42,035 nt of DNA from contig NZ_CAMLFY010000028.1 of the NCBI RefSeq assembly GCF_946479415.1, positions 1 through 42,035 on the forward strand, read 5' to 3'. Source of the DNA: an uncultured Shinella sp. GTDB lineage: Bacteria; Pseudomonadota; Alphaproteobacteria; Rhizobiales; Rhizobiaceae. Positions 1 through 9,937 of this stretch are shown piece by piece. Position 1 is the stretch's first letter, and each line of letters opens with the position of its first letter. A program made the position numbers and the translations under genes. The notes under the pieces are model-generated. The model was not told the origin of the DNA. It made no database searches and worked only from the letters and a program-made list of their open reading frames with translations.

Positions 1-469
1 CCGGCACCTGACCGACGGCAGCACCCATGCCGCGCTCGGACATGCCGTGCGGACAGCCGAAATTGAGCTCGATACCGTCGGCGCCGGTTTCTTCCACCAA
101 AGGCAGGATCGCCTTCCAGCTCTCCTCCTCGCAGGGCACCATGATCGAGGCGATCAACGCCCGGTCCGGCCAGTTCATCTTGACCTGCTTCATCTCGCGC
201 AGGTTGGTGTAGAGATCGCGGTCGGTGATGAGCTCGATATTGTTCAAGCCGAGCAGGCGGCGGTCGGCGCCCCAGATCGCGCCGTAGCGTGGGCCGTTGA
301 CGTTGACGACCGGCGGGCCTTCTTCGCCGAGCGTCTTCCAGACCACGCCGCCCCAGCCCGCCTTGAAGGCGCGCTCGACGTTGTAGGCCTTGTCTGTCGG
401 CGGCGCAGAAGCGAGCCAGAACGGGTTGGGCGATTTGATGCCGACGAAATTGTTGCGAAGATCAGCCAT
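1..469 (-). CDS. preA: NAD-dependent dihydropyrimidine dehydrogenase subunit PreA (partial)
   Basis: This is the N-terminal part of PreA, the FMN-containing catalytic subunit that reduces uracil and thymine to their 5,6-dihydro forms in the cytoplasm, the first step of reductive pyrimidine degradation. The reading frame starts at the ATG read from 469 (N-terminus MADLRNNFVGIKSPNPF) behind a GAGGA-like ribosome site and runs off the left edge after about 156 codons, so the C-terminal part, where the family usually carries a 2x[4Fe-4S] domain, is not visible. Visible family features are the dihydroorotate-dehydrogenase-like TIM-barrel start, the AFKAGWGGVVWKTLG stretch, and ELNFGCPHGMSERG in the substrate/FMN region. 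It lies 70 bases downstream of preT on the same strand, the usual two-subunit arrangement. Identity is confident; completeness cannot be judged. Confidence 0.9.
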   Translation of the reverse strand, partial: MADLRNNFVGIKSPNPFWLASAPPTDKAYNVERAFKAGWGGVVWKTLGEEGPPVVNVNGPRYGAIWGADRRLLGLNNIELITDRDLYTNLREMKQVKMNWPDRALIASIMVPCEEESWKAILPLVEETGADGIELNFGCPHGMSERGMGAAVGQVP

Positions 470-509
470 GTCTCATCCTCTTCATTTGTTTTGTCGCATT
501 TCCTGCAAC

Positions 510-528
510 GGCAGGTGATTTACCTGCC
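510..528 (-). other. short hairpin between preT and preA
   Basis: GGCAGGT (510-516) and ACCTGCC (522-528) form a 7-bp stem with a 5-base loop in the 70-base gap between preT and preA. There is no following T-run on the minus strand, so it looks like an intercistronic RNA hairpin rather than a terminator. Confidence 0.45.
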
Positions 529-539
529 TGCAAAATGCT

Positions 540-1901
540 TCAAGCGACGGCAGAGGCAGGCTGCGCACCGGCAGCAAGCATGCGGTTGATCGAATCGGCC
601 GCATCGCGGCCCTGGGCAACGGAGGTGACCGTCAGGTCCTCGCCCGCCTTCACGCAGTCCCCGCCCGCCCAGACATTGGCGACCGAGGTGCGGCCTTCGC
701 TGTCGATGGCGATGCGATTGCCGGACAGGGCGAGCGCGCCGAGGCCCGCCGCCTCGAAGGTCTGGCCGATGGCCTTGAAGATCTGGTCGGCGGTGAGAAC
801 GCCCGTCTCGCCGGTGCCGGCGAGCCTGCCGTCCTGCATTTCGGTATATTCCATCTCGATGCCGGCGACCTGACCGTCGCGGGCGATCACCCGCTTCGGC
901 TGCAGCCAGTGGCGGATCATCACGCCCTTGGAGGCGGCGAGATCCTGCTCGAAGGGCGAGGCGTTCATGTGCTCCTTGCCGCGGCGGTAGCAGATCGTCA
1001 CCTCCTCGGCGCCGAGCAGCTTTGCCTGCACGGCGGCGTCGATGGCGGTCATACCGCCGCCGATGACGACGACGCGGCGGCCGACCGGAACGGTGGCCTT
1101 GTCGGCGGCCTGGCGCAGTTCCGCGATGAAATCGACCGCATCATAGACGCCGGGCAGGCTTTCACCCTCCGCACCGAGCGCGTTGACGCCGCCCAGACCC
1201 ATGCCGAGGAAGACGGCATCGAAATTGGCGGTAAGATCGGCAAGCGTGAAGTCGCGGCCGAGTTTCAGGCCGTTCTTCACCTCGATGCCGCCGATGGCGA
1301 GCACGTAATCGACCTCGCGCTGGGCGAATTCGTCGACCGCCTTGTAGGTGGCGATGCCGTATTCGTTGAGGCCGCCGGCCTTTTCGCGGGCTTCGAAGAT
1401 CACGACGTCGTGGCCTTCCACGGCCAGCCGATGGGCGCAGGCGAGACCGGCCGGGCCGGCGCCGACCACGGCGATCGCCTTGCCGGTGCGGGCGGCTCGC
1501 TCATAGAAATGCTGGTTTTCGGTGATCGCGACATCGGTTGCGTAGCGCTGCAACCGGCCGATCTCCACCGGACGGTGCTCGGCGGTGTTGCGCACGCAAG
1601 CCTGTTCGCAGAGCGTCTCGGTGGGACAGACGCGGGCGCACATGCCGCCCAGGATGTTCTGGTCGAAAATGGTTTTCGCCGAACCGATCGGATTGCCCGT
1701 CGAGATCTGGCGAATGAAAAGCGGAATGTCGATGGAGGTCGGACAGGCCGTCATGCACGGCGCGTCATGACAGAAGTAGCAGCGGTCGGCTGCAACCAGC
1801 GCCTCATGGTCGTCAAGGCGCGGGTGGAGGTCGGAAAAGTTCGTCTCGTATTCGGCCGGCGTCAGACGCCCGCGATGGATCCCAGATTGCGTCGTTCCCA
1901 T
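540..1901 (-). CDS. preT: NAD-dependent dihydropyrimidine dehydrogenase subunit PreT
   Basis: A 453-residue flavin and iron-sulfur NAD(P) oxidoreductase of the GltD/PreT family, which passes electrons from NADH to PreA. The N-terminal domain (about residues 35-110) carries two cysteine clusters typical of the family's [4Fe-4S] centres: CYFCHDAPCMTACP and CARVCPTETLCEQAC. A first Rossmann motif VVGAGPAGLACA binds FAD, and a second, VVIGGGMTAIDAA, binds the nicotinamide nucleotide. The C-terminal GGDCVKAGEDLTVTSVAQGRDAA is the usual FAD-contact segment. Length matches the family. The start ATG at 1901 leaves a 255-base AT-rich region before the divergent SorC-type regulator, which probably holds the promoter of the preTA operon. 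A glutamate synthase small subunit would look similar, but the adjacent preA settles the assignment. Confidence 0.93.
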   Translation of the reverse strand: MGTTQSGIHRGRLTPAEYETNFSDLHPRLDDHEALVAADRCYFCHDAPCMTACPTSIDIPLFIRQISTGNPIGSAKTIFDQNILGGMCARVCPTETLCEQACVRNTAEHRPVEIGRLQRYATDVAITENQHFYERAARTGKAIAVVGAGPAGLACAHRLAVEGHDVVIFEAREKAGGLNEYGIATYKAVDEFAQREVDYVLAIGGIEVKNGLKLGRDFTLADLTANFDAVFLGMGLGGVNALGAEGESLPGVYDAVDFIAELRQAADKATVPVGRRVVVIGGGMTAIDAAVQAKLLGAEEVTICYRRGKEHMNASPFEQDLAASKGVMIRHWLQPKRVIARDGQVAGIEMEYTEMQDGRLAGTGETGVLTADQIFKAIGQTFEAAGLGALALSGNRIAIDSEGRTSVANVWAGGDCVKAGEDLTVTSVAQGRDAADSINRMLAAGAQPASAVA

Positions 1902-2156
1902 AATTATCTCCCATTCGCGTGGGCTTTTTGAATAGGAGAACGGTAACTCAGCTTTATTTTTTTATCAAACGGTAAAACTTCAGAAAAAACGCTGGTTTTT
2001 CAGGGCGTGCAGCAAAAATAAACATGATAATTTTGGTTATGTTTTTCGTCCGTCAGTAAAGCTCAGCGTCCTTGCCTGTCCTTGCTGCGCCATCAGATGA
2101 CGTTTGACAGGTGACGGGAAAAGATGCAGCAAATCAGGACAAAGAAGGGGAATGCA
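1902..2156. promoter_or_regulatory. divergent intergenic region preT / sorC-type regulator
   Basis: This 255-base region is clearly more AT-rich than the genes, notably 1945-2050 with several A and T runs, as expected of divergent promoters. I found no confident -35/-10 pair or known operator. Confidence 0.4.
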
Positions 2157-3110
2157 ATGGCGAAGCGGACGGAGACGGCCGGACGGCTGGACGATGCGGC
2201 ACGGGCCGGCTGGCTCTATTATGTTGCTGGCCGAACGCAGGACGAAATCGCGTCCGCCATGGGCATTTCCCGTCAGTCCGCGCAGCGCCTCGTTTCGCTC
2301 GCCGTCGCCGAACGCCTGATCAAGGTGCGGCTCGACCATCCCATCGCCGAATGCCTGGAACTGGGCGAGGAACTGCGCAAGAAATTCGGCCTCGTGCATG
2401 TCGATATCGTGCCGAGCGATCCGGGGTCCAGCTCGACGACGATCGGGATTGCCGAGGCGGGGGCTGCGGAAATCGAGCGCTGGCTGAAGAAATCCGAGCC
2501 GATCGTGCTGGCGGTCGGGACGGGGCGCACGCTGAAGGCGGCGATCGACCAGCTGCCGACCATGGAATGTCCGCAGCACCGCATCATGTCGCTGACCGGC
2601 AATATCGGCCCGGACGGCTCGGCCGCCTATTACAACGTCATCTTCTCCATGGCCGATGCGGTCAAGGCGCGGCATTATCCGATGCCGCTGCCGGTTCTCG
2701 TCTCCTCCATCGAGGAACGCGATCTCCTGCACAAGCAGAGCCTGGTGCAATCCACGCTGCAACTCGGCCGCGAGGCAGATGTCGCCTTTGTCGGTATCGG
2801 TGAGCTCGGCGCGGATGCGCCGCTCTGCCTCGACGGTTTCCTCGACCCGGAGGAAATGGCGCGGCTGATGGAAGACGGTGCCGCCGGCGAAATCTGCGGC
2901 TGGATGTTCGACCGCGACGGCAAATTGCTCGATGGCAGCATCAACGAGCGCGTCGCCTCCGTGCCCTTGCCACCGCGCGAGACGACGACGGTCATCGGCC
3001 TCGCCAAGGGCAAACGCAAATATCTCGCCCTCCTGGCCGCCCTGCGTGGCCGCATGATCAATGGCGTCATCACCGACGAAGCGACGGCGCGTTACCTGCT
3101 TTCGGCCTGA
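2157..3110 (+). CDS. smoC: SorC/DeoR-type sugar-binding transcriptional regulator of the polyol operon
   Basis: A 317-residue regulator of the SorC family, expected to control the downstream polyol operon in response to a phosphorylated sugar or polyol. Residues 27-47 form the helix-turn-helix (TQDEIASAMGISRQSAQRLVS). The rest is the sugar-phosphate-isomerase-like effector domain (VGTGRTLKAAI, SLTGNIGPDGSAAYYNV, VAFVGIGELG). I chose the ATG at 2157 because AAGAAGGGG ends 6 bases before it; an in-frame ATG at 2124 would add 11 residues but has a poorer ribosome site. It lies on the same strand as smoE with a 181-base gap, so it probably has its own transcript. The symbol follows the rhizobial smo locus and is an inference from position. 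Confidence 0.85.
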   Translation: MAKRTETAGRLDDAARAGWLYYVAGRTQDEIASAMGISRQSAQRLVSLAVAERLIKVRLDHPIAECLELGEELRKKFGLVHVDIVPSDPGSSSTTIGIAEAGAAEIERWLKKSEPIVLAVGTGRTLKAAIDQLPTMECPQHRIMSLTGNIGPDGSAAYYNVIFSMADAVKARHYPMPLPVLVSSIEERDLLHKQSLVQSTLQLGREADVAFVGIGELGADAPLCLDGFLDPEEMARLMEDGAAGEICGWMFDRDGKLLDGSINERVASVPLPPRETTTVIGLAKGKRKYLALLAALRGRMINGVITDEATARYLLSA

Positions 3111-3291
3111 CCGACAGCCTTTCCGCGCCCTCCTGAGCGCTTTTCCCACATAGAAATTTCCCATGCGATTCAATGATCGCAGCTTCGTCTTGTGCGGTGC
3201 AGCAACGATTGGTCGTTGACTTCCTGTGTCGATTTATGGGTAATTGCTCACGAGCGAAGCAAATGCTCATAACTCTTCTGGGAGGAAGATG
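3111..3291 (+). promoter_or_regulatory. smoE promoter region
   Basis: This gap of about 180 bases separates the regulator from smoE. A TTGACT hexamer (3216-3221) could be a -35 box but its -10 partner is weak. TGCTCA occurs twice as a direct repeat (3245-3250 and 3264-3269), and GCTCACGAGC is a short palindrome; either could be part of the regulator's operator. A strong ribosome site GGGAGGA ends just before the smoE start. Confidence 0.35.
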
Positions 3292-4605
3292 ATGAATTTG
3301 AGAACCCTTCTGCTGGGCGTCAGCTCGGCTGCTCTCCTCAGCGGTTTCGCCCATGCCGAAACGCTGACCATCGCCACCGTCAACAACGGCGACATGGTGC
3401 GCATGCAGGGACTGACGGAAGACTTCACCACCAAGAACCCCGACATTCAGCTCGAGTGGGTGACGCTCGAGGAAAACGTGCTGCGTGAGCGCGTCACGAC
3501 CGACGTCGCGACGAAGGGCGGCCAGTACGACATCATGACGATCGGCACCTATGAAGTTCCGATCTGGGCCAAGCAGGGCTGGCTGGTGCCGCTCGACAAT
3601 CTCGGCGCCGATTACGACGTCGATGACCTGCTGCCGGCCATCCGTTCCGGTCTGACCGGCGAGGACGGCAAGCTCTATGCCGCGCCGTTCTACGGCGAAA
3701 GCTCGATGGTCATGTACCGCAAGGACCTGATGGAAAAGGCTGGGCTCACCATGCCCGACGCCCCGACCTGGGAGTTCATTGCGGATGCTGCCCGCAAGAT
3801 GACCGATCGCAATGCCGGCATCAACGGCATCTGCCTGCGCGGCAAGGCCGGCTGGGGCGAGAACATGGCCTTCCTGACCGCAACCGCGAACGCCTTCGGC
3901 GCCCGCTGGTTCGACGAGAAGTGGACCCCGCAGTTCGACCAGCCGGAATGGAAGAACACGCTCGACTTCTACGTCAAGCTGATGAACGACGCCGGCCCGC
4001 AGGGCGCGTCCTCGAACGGCTTCAACGAGAACCTGGCGCTGTTCCAGCAGGGCAATTGTGGCATGTGGATCGACGCCACGGTTGCGGCGTCCTTCGTCTC
4101 CAACCCGAAGGAATCGACGGTCGCCGACAAGGTCGGCTATGCGCTCGCTCCCGATACGGGCCTCGGCAAGCGCGGCAACTGGCTCTGGGCCTGGAACCTC
4201 GCGATCCCGGCCGGCTCGCAGAAGACCGCATCGGCCGAGAAGTTCATCGCCTGGGCAACCGGCAAGGACTACACGAAGCTCGTCGCCGAGAAGGAAGGCT
4301 GGGCAAACGTACCTCCGGGCACGCGCTCCTCGCTCTATGCGAACGCGGAGTATGAAAAGGCAGCTCCCTTCGCGAAGATGACGCTCGACTCGATCAACGC
4401 GGCTGACCCGAAGAACCCGGCCGTCAAGCCGGTGCCCTATGTCGGCGTGCAGTTCGTCGCCATCCCGGAATTCCAGGGTCTCGGCACGACGGTCGGTCAG
4501 CTCTTCTCGGCAGCGCTTGCCGGCCAGATGTCGGTCGACGATGCACTCGCACAGGCACAGTCGGTCACCACACGTGAGATGACCCGCGCCGGTTACATCA
4601 AGTAA
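3292..4605 (+). CDS. smoE: polyol ABC transporter substrate-binding protein SmoE
   Basis: A 437-residue periplasmic binding protein of ABC family 1 that captures sorbitol/mannitol-type polyols for the SmoFGK importer. It opens with a Sec signal peptide (MNLRTLLLGVSSAALLSGFAHA, cleaved before ETLTIA). The body has the SBP_bac_1 pattern: GGQYDIMTIGTYEVPIWAKQGWL, KLYAAPFYGESSMVMYRKDL and the C-terminal lobe. Start: GGAGG at 3281-3285 is 6 bases before the ATG at 3292. The ATG at 3289 and a TTG at 3244 are also in frame but are worse placed. A 12-bp hairpin follows the gene and probably protects its mRNA, giving the usual excess of binding protein over permease. Substrate is inferred from the linked dehydrogenases. 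Confidence 0.92.
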   Translation: MNLRTLLLGVSSAALLSGFAHAETLTIATVNNGDMVRMQGLTEDFTTKNPDIQLEWVTLEENVLRERVTTDVATKGGQYDIMTIGTYEVPIWAKQGWLVPLDNLGADYDVDDLLPAIRSGLTGEDGKLYAAPFYGESSMVMYRKDLMEKAGLTMPDAPTWEFIADAARKMTDRNAGINGICLRGKAGWGENMAFLTATANAFGARWFDEKWTPQFDQPEWKNTLDFYVKLMNDAGPQGASSNGFNENLALFQQGNCGMWIDATVAASFVSNPKESTVADKVGYALAPDTGLGKRGNWLWAWNLAIPAGSQKTASAEKFIAWATGKDYTKLVAEKEGWANVPPGTRSSLYANAEYEKAAPFAKMTLDSINAADPKNPAVKPVPYVGVQFVAIPEFQGLGTTVGQLFSAALAGQMSVDDALAQAQSVTTREMTRAGYIK

Positions 4606-4626
4606 CCAACCTCCTCCCCAAGGACA

Positions 4627-4654
4627 GGCTGCCCGGAATGCGTTCCGGGCAGCC
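4627..4654 (+). terminator. strong intercistronic hairpin after smoE
   Basis: GGCTGCCCGGAA (4627-4638) pairs perfectly over 12 bp with TTCCGGGCAGCC (4643-4654) around a TGCG loop. No T-run follows, so it is better read as an mRNA 3'-end stabiliser or partial attenuator between smoE and smoF than as a full terminator. A weaker 8-bp hairpin (4740-4761) follows in the same 204-base gap. Confidence 0.7.
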
Positions 4655-4809
4655 GTGAAAACGGGGTGCTTCCTCCGGCGCGGCGCGGCCCGCCGCCGCC
4701 TGCGCCGGATTATCCAAAGCAGTGACGAGAGATCTGGGGTTCCATCCATGGGAGGGTGGAAAGCCTGTCCGGCGCCTGATGCTGCCGGCGAAACGGGGAG
4801 GTCACGACG

Positions 4810-5682
4810 ATGGCGACGGAGAACACGCGCGGATTGGCGCGGATGATGCTGGCACCCTCTGTGGGTTTGCTGTTGGTCTGGATGATCGTGCCGCTGGCGA
4901 TGACGCTGTGGTTTTCGTTCCAGAACTACAATCTCCTGAACCCGGCCAATGTCAGCTGGGCAGGCCTGTTCAATTACCAGTATTTCTACACCGATCCCGC
5001 CTTCTTCCAGTCGATCTGGAACACGCTGCTCATCGTGGTCGGCGTGCTGTTCATCACCGTCATCGGCGGTGTGGGCATCGCGCTTCTCCTCGACCAGCCG
5101 ATGTGGGGGCAGGGCATCGTGCGTATCATGATCATCTCGCCCTTCTTCGTCATGCCGCCGGTGGCGGCACTCGTGTGGAAGAACATGATCATGCATCCGG
5201 GCTACGGCGTGCTTGCCGATATCAACCGGGCGATCGGCCTGCAGCCCGTCGACTGGTTTGCGCAATATCCGCTGTTTTCGATCATCATCATCGTCGCCTG
5301 GCAATGGCTGCCCTTTGCGACGCTCATCCTCTTGACCGCGCTGCAATCGCTCGACGGCGAGCAGAAGGAAGCGGCCGAGATGGATGGCGCAGGCTTCGTG
5401 TCGCGCTTCGTCTATCTGACGCTGCCGCATCTCGCCCGCTCGATCACAGTCGTCATCCTGATCCAGACGATCTTCCTGCTCGGCGTCTACGCGGAGATCC
5501 TCGTCACGACCAATGGCGGCCCGGGCTATGCCTCGACCAACCTGCCATTCCTGATCTATCGCACCGCGCTCCTCGGCTATGACGTCGGCGGCGCCTCGGC
5601 CGGCGGCATCATCGCCGTCATCCTCGCCAATATCGTCGCCTTCTTCCTGATGCGCGCCGTCGGCAAGAACCTGGACAAGTAA
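4810..5682 (+). CDS. smoF: polyol ABC transporter permease SmoF
   Basis: A 290-residue inner-membrane permease of the MalF/UgpA type with about six hydrophobic segments, the first at residues 14-34. The cytoplasmic EAA loop that docks on the ATPase is visible as EAAEMDGAGFVSRFVYLTLP. It pairs with SmoG, encoded 12 bases downstream. The start ATG at 4810 has GGGGAGG 8 bases upstream. It shares the substrate of the neighbouring SmoE, which is inferred to be sorbitol/mannitol. The 204-base gap from smoE with its hairpin suggests processing or reduced read-through rather than a separate operon. Confidence 0.92.
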   Translation: MATENTRGLARMMLAPSVGLLLVWMIVPLAMTLWFSFQNYNLLNPANVSWAGLFNYQYFYTDPAFFQSIWNTLLIVVGVLFITVIGGVGIALLLDQPMWGQGIVRIMIISPFFVMPPVAALVWKNMIMHPGYGVLADINRAIGLQPVDWFAQYPLFSIIIIVAWQWLPFATLILLTALQSLDGEQKEAAEMDGAGFVSRFVYLTLPHLARSITVVILIQTIFLLGVYAEILVTTNGGPGYASTNLPFLIYRTALLGYDVGGASAGGIIAVILANIVAFFLMRAVGKNLDK

Positions 5683-5694
5683 GGGGATACGACC

Positions 5695-6519
5695 ATGGCT
5701 AGAGCCGTCTCGACACGACGCACCGTCGTCTTCACCATCGCCGCCTGGATCGTCGCGCTGATCATCTTCTTCCCGATCCTCTACACGATCATCACCTCGT
5801 TCAAATCCGAGACGGAGGCGATCAAGGGCTTCAACATCATCCCCTCGGGCACGATCGAGAGCTACCAGGCCGTCCAGGCGCAGAGCAACTACTTCAAGTT
5901 CTTCCTGAACTCGGTGGTCCTGTCGCTCGGCTCGACGCTCCTGGCGCTGCTGATCGCGGTGCCTGCCGCCTGGTCGATGGCCTTCTCACCGACGAAGAAG
6001 ACCAAGGACATCCTGATGTGGATGCTCTCGACCAAGATGATGCCGGCCGTCGCCGTGCTCGTGCCGATCTACCTGATCTTCCGCGACTTCGGCCTGCTCG
6101 ACAGCCGCATCGGGCTGACCGTCATGCTGACCATGATCAACCTGCCGATCGTGATCTGGATGCTCTACACCTATTTTAGGGAAATCCCCGGCGAGATCCT
6201 GGAGGCGGCCCGCATGGATGGCGCGTCGCTGTGGGGCGAGATCGTCTATGTGCTGACCCCGATGGCGGTGCCGGGCATTGCGTCCACCATGCTGCTCAAC
6301 ATCATCCTGGCCTGGAACGAGGCGTTCTGGACGATCCGCCTGACGACGACCAATGCCGCCCCGCTGACGGCCTTCATCGCCTCGTTCTCCAGTCCGCAGG
6401 GCCTGTTCTGGGCGAAGCTCTCGGCCGCCTCGACGCTCGCCATCGCGCCCATCCTGATCATGGGGTGGTTCAGCCAGAAACAGCTTGTCCGCGGCCTCAC
6501 CTTCGGCGCCGTGAAGTAG
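5695..6519 (+). CDS. smoG: polyol ABC transporter permease SmoG
   Basis: A 274-residue inner-membrane permease of the MalG/UgpE type. It has an N-terminal membrane segment (residues 10-32), several further segments, and the EAA motif EAARMDGASLWGEIVYVLTP facing the ATPase SmoK. It starts 12 bases after the smoF stop behind an AAGGGGA ribosome site and is followed 24 bases later by smoK, so the three are translated from one message. Length is normal for the family and no defects are visible. The polyol substrate is inferred from the linked smoS and mtlK. Confidence 0.92.
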   Translation: MARAVSTRRTVVFTIAAWIVALIIFFPILYTIITSFKSETEAIKGFNIIPSGTIESYQAVQAQSNYFKFFLNSVVLSLGSTLLALLIAVPAAWSMAFSPTKKTKDILMWMLSTKMMPAVAVLVPIYLIFRDFGLLDSRIGLTVMLTMINLPIVIWMLYTYFREIPGEILEAARMDGASLWGEIVYVLTPMAVPGIASTMLLNIILAWNEAFWTIRLTTTNAAPLTAFIASFSSPQGLFWAKLSAASTLAIAPILIMGWFSQKQLVRGLTFGAVK

Positions 6520-6543
6520 AACAGAGATCGGGGAGGAGCCACC

Positions 6544-7541
<998 letters not shown>

Positions 7542-7545
<4 letters not shown>

Positions 7546-8315
7546 AAAGGCTGGAGGGCAAGAGCGCGCTGATCACGGGATCGGCCCGCGGCATCGGACG
7601 CGCCTTTGCCGAAGCCTATGTGCGGGAAGGGGCGCGGGTTGCGATTGCCGATATCAATCTGGAGCGGGCGAACGCGACCGCACAGGAGATCGGCCCCGCC
7701 GCCTACGCCGTGCAGATGGATGTGACGAAGCAGGAGTCCATCGACGCGGCCATCGCGGCTTGCGTCAAGGAGGCCGGCGGCATCGATATCCTCGTCAACA
7801 ATGCGGCACTCTTCGACCTCCAGCCGATCGTCGAGATCACGCGGGAAAGTTACGACCGCCTCTTCTCGATCAATGTCGGCGGGACGCTGTTCACCCTGCA
7901 GGCTGCGGCAAAACAGATGATCGCACAGGGCCGCGGCGGCAAGATCATCAATATGGCAAGCCAGGCCGGACGCCGCGGCGAGGCGCTCGTCGGCGTCTAC
8001 TGCGCGACGAAGGCGGCGGTGATCAGCCTCACCCAGTCGGCCGGGCTGAACCTTATCGGGCACGGCATCAACGTCAACGCGATCGCGCCGGGCGTGGTCG
8101 ATGGCGAGCACTGGGACGGCGTGGACGCGCTCTTCGCCAAATATGAAAACCGGCCGCTCGGCGAGAAGAAACGGCTGGTCGGTGAGGAAGTCCCCTTCGG
8201 CCGCATGGGAACGGCCGACGACCTGACGGGCATGGCGATTTTCCTCGCTTCCCAGGAGAGCAACTACATCGTCGCGCAGACCTACAATGTCGATGGCGGC
8301 AACTGGATGAGCTGA
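7542..8315 (+). CDS. smoS: sorbitol dehydrogenase SmoS (short-chain dehydrogenase, L-iditol 2-dehydrogenase)
   Basis: A 257-residue classical short-chain dehydrogenase that oxidises D-sorbitol (and related polyols such as galactitol) to the ketose with NAD+. The cofactor motif TGSARGIG is at residues 12-19, with D37 at the end of the second strand suggesting NAD preference. The catalytic set is N111, S140, Y153 and K157 (YCATK). It is coupled to smoK by an ATGA overlap, so the imported polyol meets its dehydrogenase directly. Length and motifs are intact. Exact polyol preference cannot be read from sequence. Confidence 0.92.
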
Positions 8316-8373
8316 GCGCGCAGCCGCGCGCCTAGCACGGGCATAGACCGGAACAAACCGGAAGGAATGGACC

Positions 8374-9858
8374 ATGACCACGAAACTGTCGCTCGCCACT
8401 CTCCCGGCGGTCTCGAAGACCGCCAGCATCCCGGCCCATGCGCGTGAAAATCTCGCGGCGGGTATCGTCCATTTCGGCGTCGGCAATTTCCACCGGGCGC
8501 ATCAGGCGATCTATCTCGACGACCTCTTCAATCTCGGCCTCGACCATGATTGGGCGCTGATCGGCGCAGGCGTTCTGCCTTCCGACGCCGCGATGCGCGA
8601 AAAACTCGCCGGTCAGGATTTCCTGACCACCGTCGTCGAGCAGGACAACAACCGCTCCGGCGCCCGCGTCACCGGCGCGATGATCGACTACCTCGCGCCC
8701 GGCAATGCGGCGGCGACCGTCGCCCAGCTTGCTGATCCTGCCATCCGCATCGTCTCGCTGACGATCACCGAAGGCGGTTATTTCATCAATCCGGCTTCCG
8801 GCATCTTCGATCCGGCCCATCCGGCGATCGCTGCCGATGCCGCCAATCCGACCGAGCCGAAGACCGTCTTCGGCCTCATCCTCGCCGGCCTGAAAGCCCG
8901 CAGGGACAAGGGCATTGCGCCCTATACGGTCATGTCCTGCGATAACATTCCGCACAATGGCAAGGTGACGCATGCGGCCGTGTCCGGTCTCGCGCGCCTG
9001 TTCGATCCCGGTCTTGCCGACTGGATCGATGCCAATGTCGCCTTCCCGAACGGCATGGTCGATCGCATCACGCCTGCGACGGGGCCGCGCGAAATCGGCA
9101 TCGTGGCCGACGACTACGGCATCGACGATGCCTGGCCGGTGTTCTGCGAAGAATTCAAGCAATGGGTGCTCGAAGACAAATTCCCCGAGGGGCGTCCGGC
9201 GCTGGAGAAGGTCGGCGTGCAGTTCGTGCCGGATGTCGCGCCCTACGAGCATATGAAGATCCGCATCCTCAATGGCGGCCATGCGGCGATCGCCTATCCG
9301 GCGGCGCTGCTCGACATCCACTTCGTGCATGAGGCGATGGAGGATCCGGATATCCGCGCCTTCCTCGCCAAGCTGGAGCTGGACGAGATCGTGCCTGTCA
9401 TCCCGCCCGTGCCCAATACGGACCTGCGTGACTATTTCGGCCTGATCGAGCGCCGCTTCTCCAATCCCAAGATCGCCGACACCATTCCGCGGCTGGCGCA
9501 GGACGGCTCCAACCGCCAGCCGAAATTCATCCTGCCGTCGACGGCGGACCGCCTGTCGCGCAAGGAGGATGTCACCGGCCTGGCGCTCGTCTCCGCGCTC
9601 TGGTGCCACTATCTCGCCGGCACGACGGACAGCGGCAAGGCGATCAGTTTCAATGATCCCAACATCGACCGCATCCATGCGGCGGCCGTAGCGGCGAAGA
9701 CCGACCCCGAGGCCTTCCTTGATCTCAAGGATATCTTCGGCGCGGTGGCGGAGTCCGATCTCTTCCGCAAGCGTTTTGCCAATGCGCTGACGTCGCTGCA
9801 GCAGAAGGGCACGCGGGCGACGCTCAGGCTTTATCTGGAAGACAGACTGGTCAATTGA
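8374..9858 (+). CDS. mtlK: mannitol 2-dehydrogenase MtlK
   Basis: A 494-residue long-chain polyol dehydrogenase, oxidising D-mannitol (and often D-arabitol) to D-fructose (or D-xylulose) in the cytoplasm. The N-terminal Rossmann region shows IVHFGVGNFHRAHQAIYLDDLF, the family's nucleotide-binding signature. The central part has MSCDNIPHNGKVTHAAV and the C-terminal domain has KIRILNGGHAAIAYPAAL, containing the K-x5-N-x2-H pattern of the mannitol dehydrogenase active site. Length is as expected. It lies 58 bases after smoS on the same strand. Together the two enzymes let one transporter feed sorbitol and mannitol into fructose metabolism. Confidence 0.93.
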   Translation: MTTKLSLATLPAVSKTASIPAHARENLAAGIVHFGVGNFHRAHQAIYLDDLFNLGLDHDWALIGAGVLPSDAAMREKLAGQDFLTTVVEQDNNRSGARVTGAMIDYLAPGNAAATVAQLADPAIRIVSLTITEGGYFINPASGIFDPAHPAIAADAANPTEPKTVFGLILAGLKARRDKGIAPYTVMSCDNIPHNGKVTHAAVSGLARLFDPGLADWIDANVAFPNGMVDRITPATGPREIGIVADDYGIDDAWPVFCEEFKQWVLEDKFPEGRPALEKVGVQFVPDVAPYEHMKIRILNGGHAAIAYPAALLDIHFVHEAMEDPDIRAFLAKLELDEIVPVIPPVPNTDLRDYFGLIERRFSNPKIADTIPRLAQDGSNRQPKFILPSTADRLSRKEDVTGLALVSALWCHYLAGTTDSGKAISFNDPNIDRIHAAAVAAKTDPEAFLDLKDIFGAVAESDLFRKRFANALTSLQQKGTRATLRLYLEDRLVN

Positions 9859-9937
9859 GGAAACCCCAAAGATTCCAGGGCTTTCCATCCGGGAGGCCAG
9901 ACAGTAGGACGGGGGCCTGAACACGGAACGGGAAACC

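Noticed and set aside
3070..5430. Very long minus-strand open frame (786 codons) opposite smoE-smoF
   Set aside because: It is antisense to well-recognised transporter genes, has a composition rich in R, H, D, E and G typical of the mirror frame of high-GC genes, and shows no domain or ribosome site.
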